Positions 1 through 5,203 of a DNA stretch of 6,420 nucleotides are shown piece by piece. The stretch comes from Nitrososphaerales archaeon (GTDB taxonomy: Archaea; Thermoproteota; Nitrososphaeria; Nitrososphaerales; CADDZS01). The notes below the pieces were generated by a model. That model saw nothing but the letters and a program-made list of their open reading frames with translations, did no database searches and was not told where the DNA came from. The translations under genes were made by a program, and so were the position numbers. Positions within the stretch are counted from its first letter, which is position 1. Each line of letters starts with the position of its first letter. The stretch spans positions 1 to 6,420 of the forward strand of contig JASHXQ010000079.1 of the NCBI GenBank assembly GCA_030043455.1. Direction: 5' to 3'.

Positions 1-113
1 CCCTTTCTGAAGGTGGTCAGGACTTCGAGCACGTAGTACAGCATCGCCACCATGAAAGCCACGACAAACCCTCCCAGAACGAGAGTGACGAGGAGCGGAG
101 CTTGAGGAATCAA
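1..113 (-). CDS. Membrane protein, N-terminal fragment (runs off left edge)
   Basis: The minus strand is open from base 113 to the window edge and encodes about 37 residues starting MIPQAPLL. Residues 7-29 form one uninterrupted hydrophobic segment (LVTLVLGGFVVAFMVAML and on into a YYVL patch), followed by E, R and K. That is a textbook N-terminal transmembrane helix, so the product is a membrane protein whose function cannot be told. The start chosen is TTG at 113-111. The frame stays open upstream to a TGA at 177-179 but has no ATG, GTG or TTG there, and a TATA-like box lies about 25-30 bases ahead, which would give a leaderless message. It is divergent from the zinc-ribbon gene at 242. An internal ATG (residue 21) would cut the helix in half and is unlikely. 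The rest of the gene is outside the window. Confidence 0.6.
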   Translation of the reverse strand, partial: MIPQAPLLVTLVLGGFVVAFMVAMLYYVLEVLTTFRK

Positions 114-133
114 AAGCTTGGGCGAATTTCTAA

Positions 134-143
134 GAAATAAGCT
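134..143 (-). promoter_or_regulatory. TATA-like box for the left-edge membrane protein gene
   Basis: On the minus strand this reads GCTTATTTCT, an AT-rich archaeal TATA-like element. It is centred about 25-28 bases upstream of the TTG at 113, the spacing expected for a leaderless transcript. The assignment is by eye and position only. Confidence 0.4.
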
Positions 144-196
144 AGTAAGGATGATGGTTCTCTCGAACCGAACCCTTCATTCAGGCTTCTAGTTCG

Positions 197-206
197 CATT
201 ATTAGG
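197..206 (+). promoter_or_regulatory. TATA-like box for the zinc-ribbon/DUF4097-like gene
   Basis: The decamer CATTATTAGG begins 45 bases before the ATG at 242. The same decamer recurs at 2704-2713 ahead of proC. A start of transcription about 25 bases downstream would leave a short leader containing GGTGA (228-232), 9 bases from the ATG. This is one of the few Shine-Dalgarno-like sequences in the window. A small palindrome GGAACTTCC (205-213) overlaps the box and could be an operator, but it is short enough to be chance. Confidence 0.4.
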
Positions 207-241
207 AACTTCCGACCCGGTAACAGCGGTGAAGTAGAGTA

Positions 242-1078
242 ATGACTTACTGTTCCAACTGTGGAGCTACCCTTCCCGATGATCAAGCCAGATTCTGCCC
301 CCGCTGTGGGGCTCCTGTGCTGACAGCTTCTGCAAAAAAGCGGGATTATCAGAAAACTTTCACCGTGGGTGCCAAGCCCCGGCTCGACGTAAAGGTGAGC
401 ACTCCCGGCTCGATCAAAGTTGTGAGTGGTGCTGATAGTCAGGTCTCCATCGATGCTGAAATCACTGAGGACGGGAACATCGAATACCGTGCCATTCAGG
501 AGGGAGACTTGATCAGCGTCTGGAGCCGGACCAAAACCTGGGATCCACTGATCTGGGGATCGTATGTCTTTTCCGGTGGGCCGAGAGCCAACATCAACAT
601 TGTAACTCCCCGCGATGCGGACCTGAGTCTCGAAACGGTCACAGATCCCATTTTTGTTACTGGGGTTTCCGGAATAATCTCGCTCGAAACCAAGACCAGC
701 AATATCCACCTCAAGGACTGTGCCGGAAAAATTGCGGTGCACACACATACTGGGGCGATCGACCTCGAAAACGTGAATGGATTGATCGACGTCGCAGACA
801 CGATCGGTACCGTCAACTACTCCGGTTCCTTGGCTGCCGGATCCAGTTCGGTGCGCACCACCACCGGTGACATTAATATTGCCCTGAGAGGCCCGCAGGA
901 TCTCAATATCGACGCTAACACTGTCGTGGGGCGTATCCAGTCCCGGGTGGATCTTTCTGAATCCAAGTACGACCGGGGGCAATATGTCGGTCAGCACATT
1001 TCCGGGAAACTTGGATCAGGTAGGGGCCGGCTGACGCTCGACGCCACTACAGGTTCCATTTCTCTCCAGCCGATCTAG
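242..1078 (+). CDS. Zinc-ribbon protein with DUF4097-like beta-repeat domain
   Basis: The 278-residue product opens with a zinc ribbon: C4-x2-C7 and C19-x2-C22, of the type often annotated as zinc-ribbon domain. After a short linker, residues about 38-278 are almost all alternating short beta strands with glycine or asparagine turns, such as GDINIAL (209-215) and GAIDLENVNG (171-180). This pattern recurs about every 18-20 residues from 143 onward. It is typical of the DUF4097/DUF2807 putative-adhesin beta-solenoid group; that family match is from memory of the pattern. There is no signal peptide or membrane segment, so the protein appears cytoplasmic, although many relatives of the beta domain are exported. 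The ATG at 242 is chosen because the first Cys pair follows at once and a GGTGA lies 9 bases upstream. Function is unknown; a scaffold or binding role is plausible. A long antisense reading frame covers it but resembles nothing. Confidence 0.88.
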   Translation: MTYCSNCGATLPDDQARFCPRCGAPVLTASAKKRDYQKTFTVGAKPRLDVKVSTPGSIKVVSGADSQVSIDAEITEDGNIEYRAIQEGDLISVWSRTKTWDPLIWGSYVFSGGPRANINIVTPRDADLSLETVTDPIFVTGVSGIISLETKTSNIHLKDCAGKIAVHTHTGAIDLENVNGLIDVADTIGTVNYSGSLAAGSSSVRTTTGDINIALRGPQDLNIDANTVVGRIQSRVDLSESKYDRGQYVGQHISGKLGSGRGRLTLDATTGSISLQPI

Positions 1079-1088
1079 GCATATCTCG

Positions 1089-1191
1089 CCCGGATATAAC
1101 GGCGGAAGATATCGCAAAATTTGCCGCAACTAATAGGGAGCTGGAATCCCCATCCGTGAAAAAGGACTATCGGGCTTATATCCCGGAAGAT
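1089..1191 (+). promoter_or_regulatory. Intergenic promoter region with paired TATA-like elements
   Basis: The stretch between the zinc-ribbon gene and the Cys/His-rich gene holds two TATA-like elements in opposite orientation, GGATATAA (1092-1099) and TTATATCC (1176-1183), which are exact reverse complements. Each is followed by the same octamer CGGAAGAT (1103-1110 and 1184-1191). One or both presumably serve the gene starting at 1196, but the downstream copy is only about 15-20 bases from the ATG, too close for a normal archaeal TATA box. The upstream copy would give a leader of roughly 70 bases. GGAAG (1185-1189) is a possible weak ribosome binding site. Confidence 0.3.
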
Positions 1192-1195
1192 TCCC

Positions 1196-1861
1196 ATGAG
1201 TACGCTTGAGAACGCACACACAAACAAAGCGCATGTGAAATCCGGTCCAACATTAAATCGCACGCGCAATAAGGCATCGCGATCTCAATTCCGTTCGCTT
1301 CCGGAAATTGTAGAGAAAAAAGTGAGCAATAATTTGGCAATCGATACCCTGGTCTTCAAGGACGATGGTAAGGCCTCGTACACGCAGAATCCTAGGATCT
1401 TAGGAGTAAAGTACTGCAGGCACTGCAGAGCGTGGCACGATCGGCTCTCGCTCGAAACCGGATTAAGGTTCTGCGCCTTCTGTTATACTACACACCACTC
1501 AAGAGCCTGCAGGGCGGGGCTGGGACAGAAGTGTCCGGACCCTTCCATCGATCCGATCCACAACTTTCTGAGCGACGAGTGTGCAAGGAATCAAAAGTTC
1601 GACCTCTCTTTCTGCAGTGAGTGTAACTGCTACCACTCGAAACAGGGCTGGAGCATCTGCCTGGAGGCTAATCGCCCCAAGCCCACGTGGAATCAAAGCC
1701 GCCTGACGATCTGGAAACTTCGCTGGGACGTCTGCACGACGGACGGGGGCTCTACTATGAGAAGAGAGCGCAGTCTGTTCGACACTTCAGAGCGATCCAT
1801 GATCACTCCGTACGAGTATCCCTTCTCCAACGGAAAGTTCGTACATCACTGCAAAGTATAG
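1196..1861 (+). CDS. Unrecognised Cys/His-rich protein with three CxxCxxxH motifs
   Basis: I do not recognise this 221-residue protein. Residues 1-70 are basic and polar, probably disordered. Residues 74-155 are dense in metal-ligand residues: C74-x2-C77-x3-H81, C93-x2-C96-x3-H100 and C140-x2-C143-x3-H147, with further Cys at 105, 113, 129, 145, 155, 180 and 219. The first and third blocks look like copies of each other: CRHCRAWH then GLRFC, and CSECNCYH then GWSIC. This supports real coding and binding of several zinc ions, either as CCHC-type units or as a CxxC-15-CxxC ribbon (74-96). The C-terminus (156-221) is rich in Trp, Arg and Ser and ends HHCK. There is no membrane segment. ATG 1196 is the only good start: a TGA lies in frame at 1157 and no other start codon intervenes, though GTG at 1235 is an alternative. 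Nucleic-acid or protein binding is an inference from the zinc pattern. Confidence 0.68.
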   Translation: MSTLENAHTNKAHVKSGPTLNRTRNKASRSQFRSLPEIVEKKVSNNLAIDTLVFKDDGKASYTQNPRILGVKYCRHCRAWHDRLSLETGLRFCAFCYTTHHSRACRAGLGQKCPDPSIDPIHNFLSDECARNQKFDLSFCSECNCYHSKQGWSICLEANRPKPTWNQSRLTIWKLRWDVCTTDGGSTMRRERSLFDTSERSMITPYEYPFSNGKFVHHCKV

Positions 1862-1871
1862 AATTTTTTGG
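1862..1871 (+). terminator. Oligo-T terminator after the Cys/His-rich gene
   Basis: Six consecutive T residues (1865-1870 region) follow directly on the TAG stop at 1859-1861. Archaeal transcription commonly ends at such U-tracts without a hairpin. The convergent gene ends only about 15 bases further on, so a terminator here would also limit read-through into it. Confidence 0.35.
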
Positions 1872-1884
1872 AAAACCAGAGACT

Positions 1885-2568
1885 CTACTGAGCGACTAGA
1901 TTTCCTTCGACCGATTCTCCGTTGGCAAAGAATACAGCGTACTGACAAGTCTGCCCGGATTGCAGGGTTGTCGCGGATGGGGTGGCCGGATAGACGGTAA
2001 CGACGGAAGTCAGCCCGCTGCTAATCGAGTTCCCAAGATGCAATGAGTTAAAGGTCATCTGATTGGACACACTTGAAGTAGCAGAGGTATTGTCCCAGAC
2101 TGAGATTACTCCGTAGTCAGGGACCTGAAGAACTATCGCGGTGATGTATGTAGTCGAATTGGGATTGTAAAACCCGATAAGAAGACTCGCACTTGCACCG
2201 GCCGACGTGGTTGCAGTACTTCCATGGTAGAGGACTGCCTCTGAAGTTTGAATCTGGGTAAGGTTACCTTCAGTCTGTACAAACGTCAACGTGGTTTTGG
2301 GAGTAAAGGTTTCCACCGACGTTGATACTGACGTAAAGGTCGTGGGACTAGTTTGCGTGGTGGTCGTACTCAGGACAGTAAAACTGTCGATTGTGGATGT
2401 CAATGTGACACGTGGGGCAGTGACGGAAGTCGTGACGACGTTGGTTGTGGTGTCCGTCACCACATGGCTTGACCCGAGATAATAATCAGCGATTCCTATT
2501 CCTACTACGGCAACAAGCAGCGCAATGATTGCGGCGGTGGCAACCGACCCCTTCTTCGAACTAGCCAA
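1885..2568 (-). CDS. Membrane-anchored or pilin-like surface protein with Ser/Thr-rich stalk
   Basis: The 227-residue product has a short basic N-terminus (SSKKG), a hydrophobic segment at residues 9-27 (VATAAIIALLVAVVGIGIA), a Thr/Ser/Val-rich low-complexity stretch (about 36-98), and a C-terminal beta-rich domain (about 105-227). The KKG before the hydrophobic segment resembles the class III signal cut by archaeal prepilin peptidase, but the serine after it is not ideal, so a plain N-terminal anchor is equally possible. Three N-glycosylation sequons lie outside the membrane: N102-L-T, N137-S-T and N160-T-S. The Ser/Thr stretch suits an extended, possibly O-glycosylated stalk. One cysteine (C208) is present. 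The start is TTG at 2568-2566, with no Shine-Dalgarno. It ends convergent to the Cys/His-rich gene and is divergent from proC. It belongs to a broad class of fast-evolving archaeal envelope proteins; the specific role is unknown. Confidence 0.78.
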   Translation of the reverse strand: MASSKKGSVATAAIIALLVAVVGIGIADYYLGSSHVVTDTTTNVVTTSVTAPRVTLTSTIDSFTVLSTTTTQTSPTTFTSVSTSVETFTPKTTLTFVQTEGNLTQIQTSEAVLYHGSTATTSAGASASLLIGFYNPNSTTYITAIVLQVPDYGVISVWDNTSATSSVSNQMTFNSLHLGNSISSGLTSVVTVYPATPSATTLQSGQTCQYAVFFANGESVEGNLVAQ

Positions 2569-2600
2569 CTAGAAGCGTCGGTATGCAACGGGGTCAGTTC

Positions 2601-2614
2601 GATCTTAATTATCT
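2601..2614 (-). promoter_or_regulatory. TATA-like box for the surface protein gene
   Basis: Read on the minus strand this is AGATAATTAAGATC, an AT-rich element about 35-45 bases upstream of the TTG start at 2568. Just upstream lies a tandem GAATATT GAATATT (plus strand 2618-2631), which could bind a regulator or supply an alternative TATA box. Confidence 0.4.
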
Positions 2615-2700
2615 TCAGAATATTGAATATTGAGCCTAGATCCTTAGCTGGTTTCACTAGAACCCGTTCGATGGATTTGGGATTATTGGAGACCTCCAAA

Positions 2701-2713
2701 TTACATTATTAGG
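2701..2713 (+). promoter_or_regulatory. TATA-like box for proC
   Basis: TTACATTATTAGG lies 27-39 bases before the TTG start of proC, the distance expected for a leaderless or nearly leaderless transcript. It contains the same decamer CATTATTAGG found ahead of the gene at 242. No Shine-Dalgarno lies between it and the start codon. Confidence 0.5.
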
Positions 2714-2739
2714 CGTGAAATCCGGTCGCTGGTTTCACC

Positions 2740-3540
2740 TTGATTGTGGCAGTTCTTGGCGCTGGAAAAATTGGTGAAGCGGTGGCTAGAGGCCTTGCCG
2801 AATCTCCCGGCGTTTCCAAAGTAATCATCACCAAACGCAACCTGACGACGTTGGATGATCTGAAGCACGTAAAGAAAATCGAGATCTTATCGGACAACAA
2901 AAAAGCAGCCCAAAAAGCCGAGGTCATCCTGGTAGCGGTGAAAGCCGGGGACGGAAAGCACGTCCTAAAGGAGATCTCAGAGTTTGCGGCTGACAAGATC
3001 ATAATCTCACTGATGGCAGCTATCTCAATCAAATCCATTCAGAACATCCTCCCCGAGTCGAAGATCGTTAGGGCGATGCCCAATATTGCCGCGACGATCG
3101 GAGAAGCGATTACAGCTTATTCTCCCGATCAGAAACTGACAAAGGAGGATCTGGAAAAAGTGAAACTTGTCTTTGGGACCTTCGGTGACAGCCTTCAGGT
3201 TCCCGAGTCCCTGATGGATGCAGTGACTGCGCTGAGTGGTAGCGGCCCGGCGTATATCGCGGTCATGATCGAGTCCATGGTAAGCGCGGGATTGAAAGTA
3301 GGAATGCCCCGGGACACCGCTTTCAAGCTCGCAACGAAGACCCTTACCGGAACTGCAAACTTGCTCAGCACGAAGGGCATGCATCCGGCAGAGCTGAGAG
3401 ACTCCGTAACCACGCCGGCGGGAACGACCATTGCCGGTCTCTATGAACTGGAAAAGGGTTCCTTTAGGACGAGCATTATGAATGCCGTCGAAGCGGCTAC
3501 CCTAGCTGCCCAGAAAGTCGCCCAAAAATTCGAGGACTAG
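2740..3540 (+). CDS. proC: Pyrroline-5-carboxylate reductase
   Basis: The enzyme reduces 1-pyrroline-5-carboxylate to L-proline with NAD(P)H in the cytoplasm, the last step of proline synthesis. The 266 residues are the usual family length (about 270). The N-terminal Rossmann fold shows GAGKIG at 7-12, with K32-R33 after the second strand, which could favour NADPH. The conserved RAMPN sits at 111-115 and ALSGSGPAY at 164-172. The family signature runs from P216 through the DSVTTPAGTT block (221-230) to L234. All key motifs are intact. The start is TTG at 2740: the frame is closed by a TGA at 2716, and this start keeps the whole first beta strand, whereas GTG at 2746 would trim it. A TATA-like box about 30 bases upstream supports a leaderless message. 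It ends 9 bases from the stop of a convergent small gene. No other proline gene is in the window. Confidence 0.96.
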   Translation: MIVAVLGAGKIGEAVARGLAESPGVSKVIITKRNLTTLDDLKHVKKIEILSDNKKAAQKAEVILVAVKAGDGKHVLKEISEFAADKIIISLMAAISIKSIQNILPESKIVRAMPNIAATIGEAITAYSPDQKLTKEDLEKVKLVFGTFGDSLQVPESLMDAVTALSGSGPAYIAVMIESMVSAGLKVGMPRDTAFKLATKTLTGTANLLSTKGMHPAELRDSVTTPAGTTIAGLYELEKGSFRTSIMNAVEAATLAAQKVAQKFED

Positions 3541-3549
3541 ACCCCGGAA

Positions 3550-3693
3550 CTATTCCTCTTTCCTAGTGATGAGCCCCTTATCGATCTTTTCAAGGGTCGC
3601 TGCCCAGTTGACGAAGCAGCCCCACATCAAATAGTCCTCTCGCTTTACGTCCGGTTTTTTCTGAGAATCTTCCGGCAATTTTTTTGCTCTCAT
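3550..3693 (-). CDS. Small basic protein downstream of the dienelactone hydrolase
   Basis: This 47-residue frame begins with ATG at 3693-3691, five bases after the hydrolase stop (TGA at 3701-3699), and ends with TAG at 3552-3550. The frame is open further upstream into the hydrolase gene, but the ATG right after the stop is the natural start for translational coupling. A GGGAA lies about 10 bases ahead of it. The product is rich in Lys, Glu and Asp, with one aromatic/hydrophobic patch YLMWGCFVNW (21-30) and a charged C-terminus. It has no signal peptide, and the hydrophobic patch is too short to be a membrane helix. I do not recognise it. The position suggests co-transcription with the hydrolase. 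It could be a small partner or an independent cytosolic protein. The composition is protein-like, but a frame of this length could arise by chance. Confidence 0.55.
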   Translation of the reverse strand: MRAKKLPEDSQKKPDVKREDYLMWGCFVNWAATLEKIDKGLITRKEE

Positions 3694-3698
3694 GAAGT

Positions 3699-4520
3699 TC
3701 AGGTTCCCTTCAGGTATTTGTGGAAGAATTGCATGGTTAACTCCCATGCATCGTCCGCGACTGCCTTGTTGTAAACGGGTCTATTCTCGTTGAAAAAGGC
3801 ATGCTGCGCCCCCTTGTAGACCTTCATGCCAAAATCTTTCTTGTACTTGACCATCGCTTCCGCGATCGCAGGGATCCCCTGGTTGACCCGCTCATCCTCG
3901 CCTGCGTACAACGCAAGTACGGGGCCGGTAATTTTTTCCACAGCTTCGATAGGCTTGGGATTCATCCCATAGTATGGAACCGAAGCTGAAAAGGGATGCA
4001 TGGTCGAGATCTGGTACGTCAACCCACCCCCGAGACAGAAACCGGTCACCCCCAGTCTCTCGGGATTCACCGAATCTAGGCTCTTGAGATAGTCCGTACA
4101 GTTCATCAGGTCCTGCGCCATCTGCTTCTCCATCTGTTCGCGGCCGAGGAAGAAAATCTGCATCACCTGCCTATCAGTACCGGACATGGTCTTCATCAAT
4201 TCCGGAATGACGTTGGGATCGCTCCGCTTCTCGGGGGGAAGCGTCCACATTACCCGCATCGCACTCTCAATATTTTTCTCGTTCATTACATCGGAATTTC
4301 TGGAGAAGAGATTGGGCGCAATCGCGACAAACCCGTTTTCTGCGTACCTCTTCGCTACCCCGCGGATCTGGGGATTGAGACCATAAGCCTCGTGGATCAC
4401 GATAACTCCAGGGCTTTTTCCTCTGGAATCCGCCGGCGTCGCAACAGCAGCTAGCATTTCAGATCCGTCATCGCACTTGAAAGTTACATCCTTGGAAGAT
4501 GTGGCCGGCAAAGAAATCAC
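3699..4520 (-). CDS. Dienelactone hydrolase family alpha/beta hydrolase
   Basis: The 273-residue product has the dienelactone hydrolase fold and active site: E44 in HEAYGLN, nucleophile C162 in GFCLGG, D209 in AGEDERV and H240 in GAQHAFF. The spacing Cys-Asp 47 and Asp-His 31 agrees with classical enzymes (C123, D171, H202). The Glu-Cys distance is about 30 residues longer, owing to a helical, Met-rich insertion around residues 78-135. Known relatives hydrolyse dienelactone in chloroaromatic breakdown. Most archaeal and bacterial paralogues have unknown ester or lactone substrates, so the substrate here is not assigned. There is no signal peptide, so it is presumably cytoplasmic. The start is GTG at 4520-4518; upstream the frame meets TAA with no better start. 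A TATA-like box about 28-35 bases ahead implies a leaderless message. It is divergent from the deoxyribosyltransferase-like gene and followed after 5 bases by a 47-residue protein. Confidence 0.93.
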   Translation of the reverse strand: MISLPATSSKDVTFKCDDGSEMLAAVATPADSRGKSPGVIVIHEAYGLNPQIRGVAKRYAENGFVAIAPNLFSRNSDVMNEKNIESAMRVMWTLPPEKRSDPNVIPELMKTMSGTDRQVMQIFFLGREQMEKQMAQDLMNCTDYLKSLDSVNPERLGVTGFCLGGGLTYQISTMHPFSASVPYYGMNPKPIEAVEKITGPVLALYAGEDERVNQGIPAIAEAMVKYKKDFGMKVYKGAQHAFFNENRPVYNKAVADDAWELTMQFFHKYLKGT

Positions 4521-4545
4521 ACAAGAATCTGAGCCCAGAAATTCG

Positions 4546-4557
4546 ACATATTAGGAT
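4546..4557 (-). promoter_or_regulatory. TATA-like box for the dienelactone hydrolase gene
   Basis: The minus strand reads ATCCTAATATGT here, with the AT-rich core centred about 30 bases upstream of the GTG at 4520. That fits a leaderless transcript. No Shine-Dalgarno precedes the GTG. Confidence 0.45.
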
Positions 4558-4605
4558 TTTTCAGAGAAGGAGAAAGTGCAGGGAAGTTTAAGAGTGACAC
4601 CAGCA

Positions 4606-4617
4606 GAATAATATTTT
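4606..4617 (+). promoter_or_regulatory. TATA-like box for the deoxyribosyltransferase-like gene
   Basis: GAATAATATTTT lies 33-44 bases before the ATG at 4650. A second candidate, GTTTAAGAG (4586-4594), is further upstream. The 129-base divergent gap to the hydrolase holds both promoters and nothing else that I can support. Confidence 0.4.
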
Positions 4618-4649
4618 CCTATTTTCTCGAAGAAGTTGACTCTTATTTA

Positions 4650-5126
4650 ATGAAGGTAATAGCGAAGGCAGAGCAGGTTCCGGACTCCATCTCGACCGAG
4701 TCCTTGATGGGAGCTAGCAGGAACAACACTCCACTCACGGTTTCGATTTGCGGCAGTTATCATAGACACCTACGAAAGATGGATGAACTGATCAAGGAAT
4801 GCAAGAAGCTGGGGATCGAAGTACTGATCCCGAAGTATGCCGTGAAGAAATCTTCCACGAATGGTTTTGTCTATCTCAAGGGTGAAGTAGGGACTCCTAA
4901 GCAGCTGCAAGAGAAAAATTTCGATGCGATCGCGAGGAGCTCGTTCATCCTGGTCGTCGATACCCGCGGGTACATAGGCCCCAGCACCTCGATGGAAATC
5001 GGATACGCGATCGCGAAGGGGATTCCTATATTCTGTACCGAACCACCGGAGGATTTCGTGTTCAAACTATACACCGAGTATAGCAAGACGTTACCCGAAA
5101 TTAAAGACCAGCTTCTGAACGCCTAA
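4650..5126 (+). CDS. Nucleoside 2-deoxyribosyltransferase-like protein
   Basis: The 158-residue product has a compact Rossmann-like fold of the nucleoside 2-deoxyribosyltransferase superfamily. The first strand and glycine loop are VSICGSYH (31-38), followed by a helix (39-54) and strand EVLIPK (57-62). Then come a helix with D92, strand FILVVD ending at D104 (99-104), and the hallmark GPSTSMEIGYA (110-120) carrying the putative nucleophile E116. A strand GIPIF (124-128) follows. Known members exchange or hydrolyse the glycosidic bond of deoxynucleosides or nucleotides; substrate cannot be read from sequence. Residues 1-28 are not part of the fold and look like a flexible tail. ATG 4650 was chosen because a TATA-like box lies at a suitable distance, but ATG at residue 20 (4707) would also leave an intact domain. 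The gene stands alone, divergent from the hydrolase and 92 bases before the HNH gene. Confidence 0.82.
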   Translation: MKVIAKAEQVPDSISTESLMGASRNNTPLTVSICGSYHRHLRKMDELIKECKKLGIEVLIPKYAVKKSSTNGFVYLKGEVGTPKQLQEKNFDAIARSSFILVVDTRGYIGPSTSMEIGYAIAKGIPIFCTEPPEDFVFKLYTEYSKTLPEIKDQLLNA

Positions 5127-5166
5127 GTCCGATCCCCGAGAGTCTCCGGCTCCTCTCATCGATTTT

Positions 5167-5181
5167 CTAAAAGCATTAATG
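5167..5181 (+). promoter_or_regulatory. TATA-like box for the HNH gene
   Basis: CTAAAAGCATTAATG is the most AT-rich stretch in the 92-base gap before the HNH gene and lies about 40-50 bases ahead of its TTG start. It implies that the gene has its own promoter rather than sharing a transcript with the gene upstream. The TTTT at 5163-5166 just before it may end the upstream transcript. Confidence 0.35.
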
Positions 5182-5203
5182 TGTTAGCTGATGACCGCGT
5201 GGA

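Noticed and set aside
110..997. 295-codon open frame on the minus strand opposite the zinc-ribbon gene
   Set aside because: It is antisense to a gene with clear zinc-ribbon and beta-repeat signatures. Its own translation shows no recognisable domain, and it would overlap the membrane-protein start at 113.
1024..1203. Open frame on the plus strand filling the gap before the Cys/His-rich gene, with coding-like composition at its end
   Set aside because: It has no ATG, GTG or TTG until base 1156, leaving only 15 codons, and it overlaps the end of one gene and the start of the next.
1687..1899. 70-codon plus-strand frame overlapping the end of the Cys/His-rich gene
   Set aside because: It is in a different frame, shows no motifs, and the overlapping gene has a coherent C-terminus. 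A frameshift is not needed to explain anything.
2505..2699. 64-codon minus-strand frame across the surface-protein promoter
   Set aside because: It overlaps the N-terminus of the surface protein in another frame and covers its promoter; the sequence looks random and Arg/Pro-rich at the end.
1235..2727. Thirteen-base direct repeat GTGAAATCCGGTC at 1235-1247 and 2715-2727
   Set aside because: A repeat of this length is close to chance expectation in 6.4 kb. One copy is inside a gene and the other in a promoter, with no shared extension.
4589..4645. Seven-base inverted repeat TAAGAGT / ACTCTTA flanking the promoter of the deoxyribosyltransferase-like gene
   Set aside because: It is short, separated by 43 bases and AT-rich; chance is a sufficient explanation.
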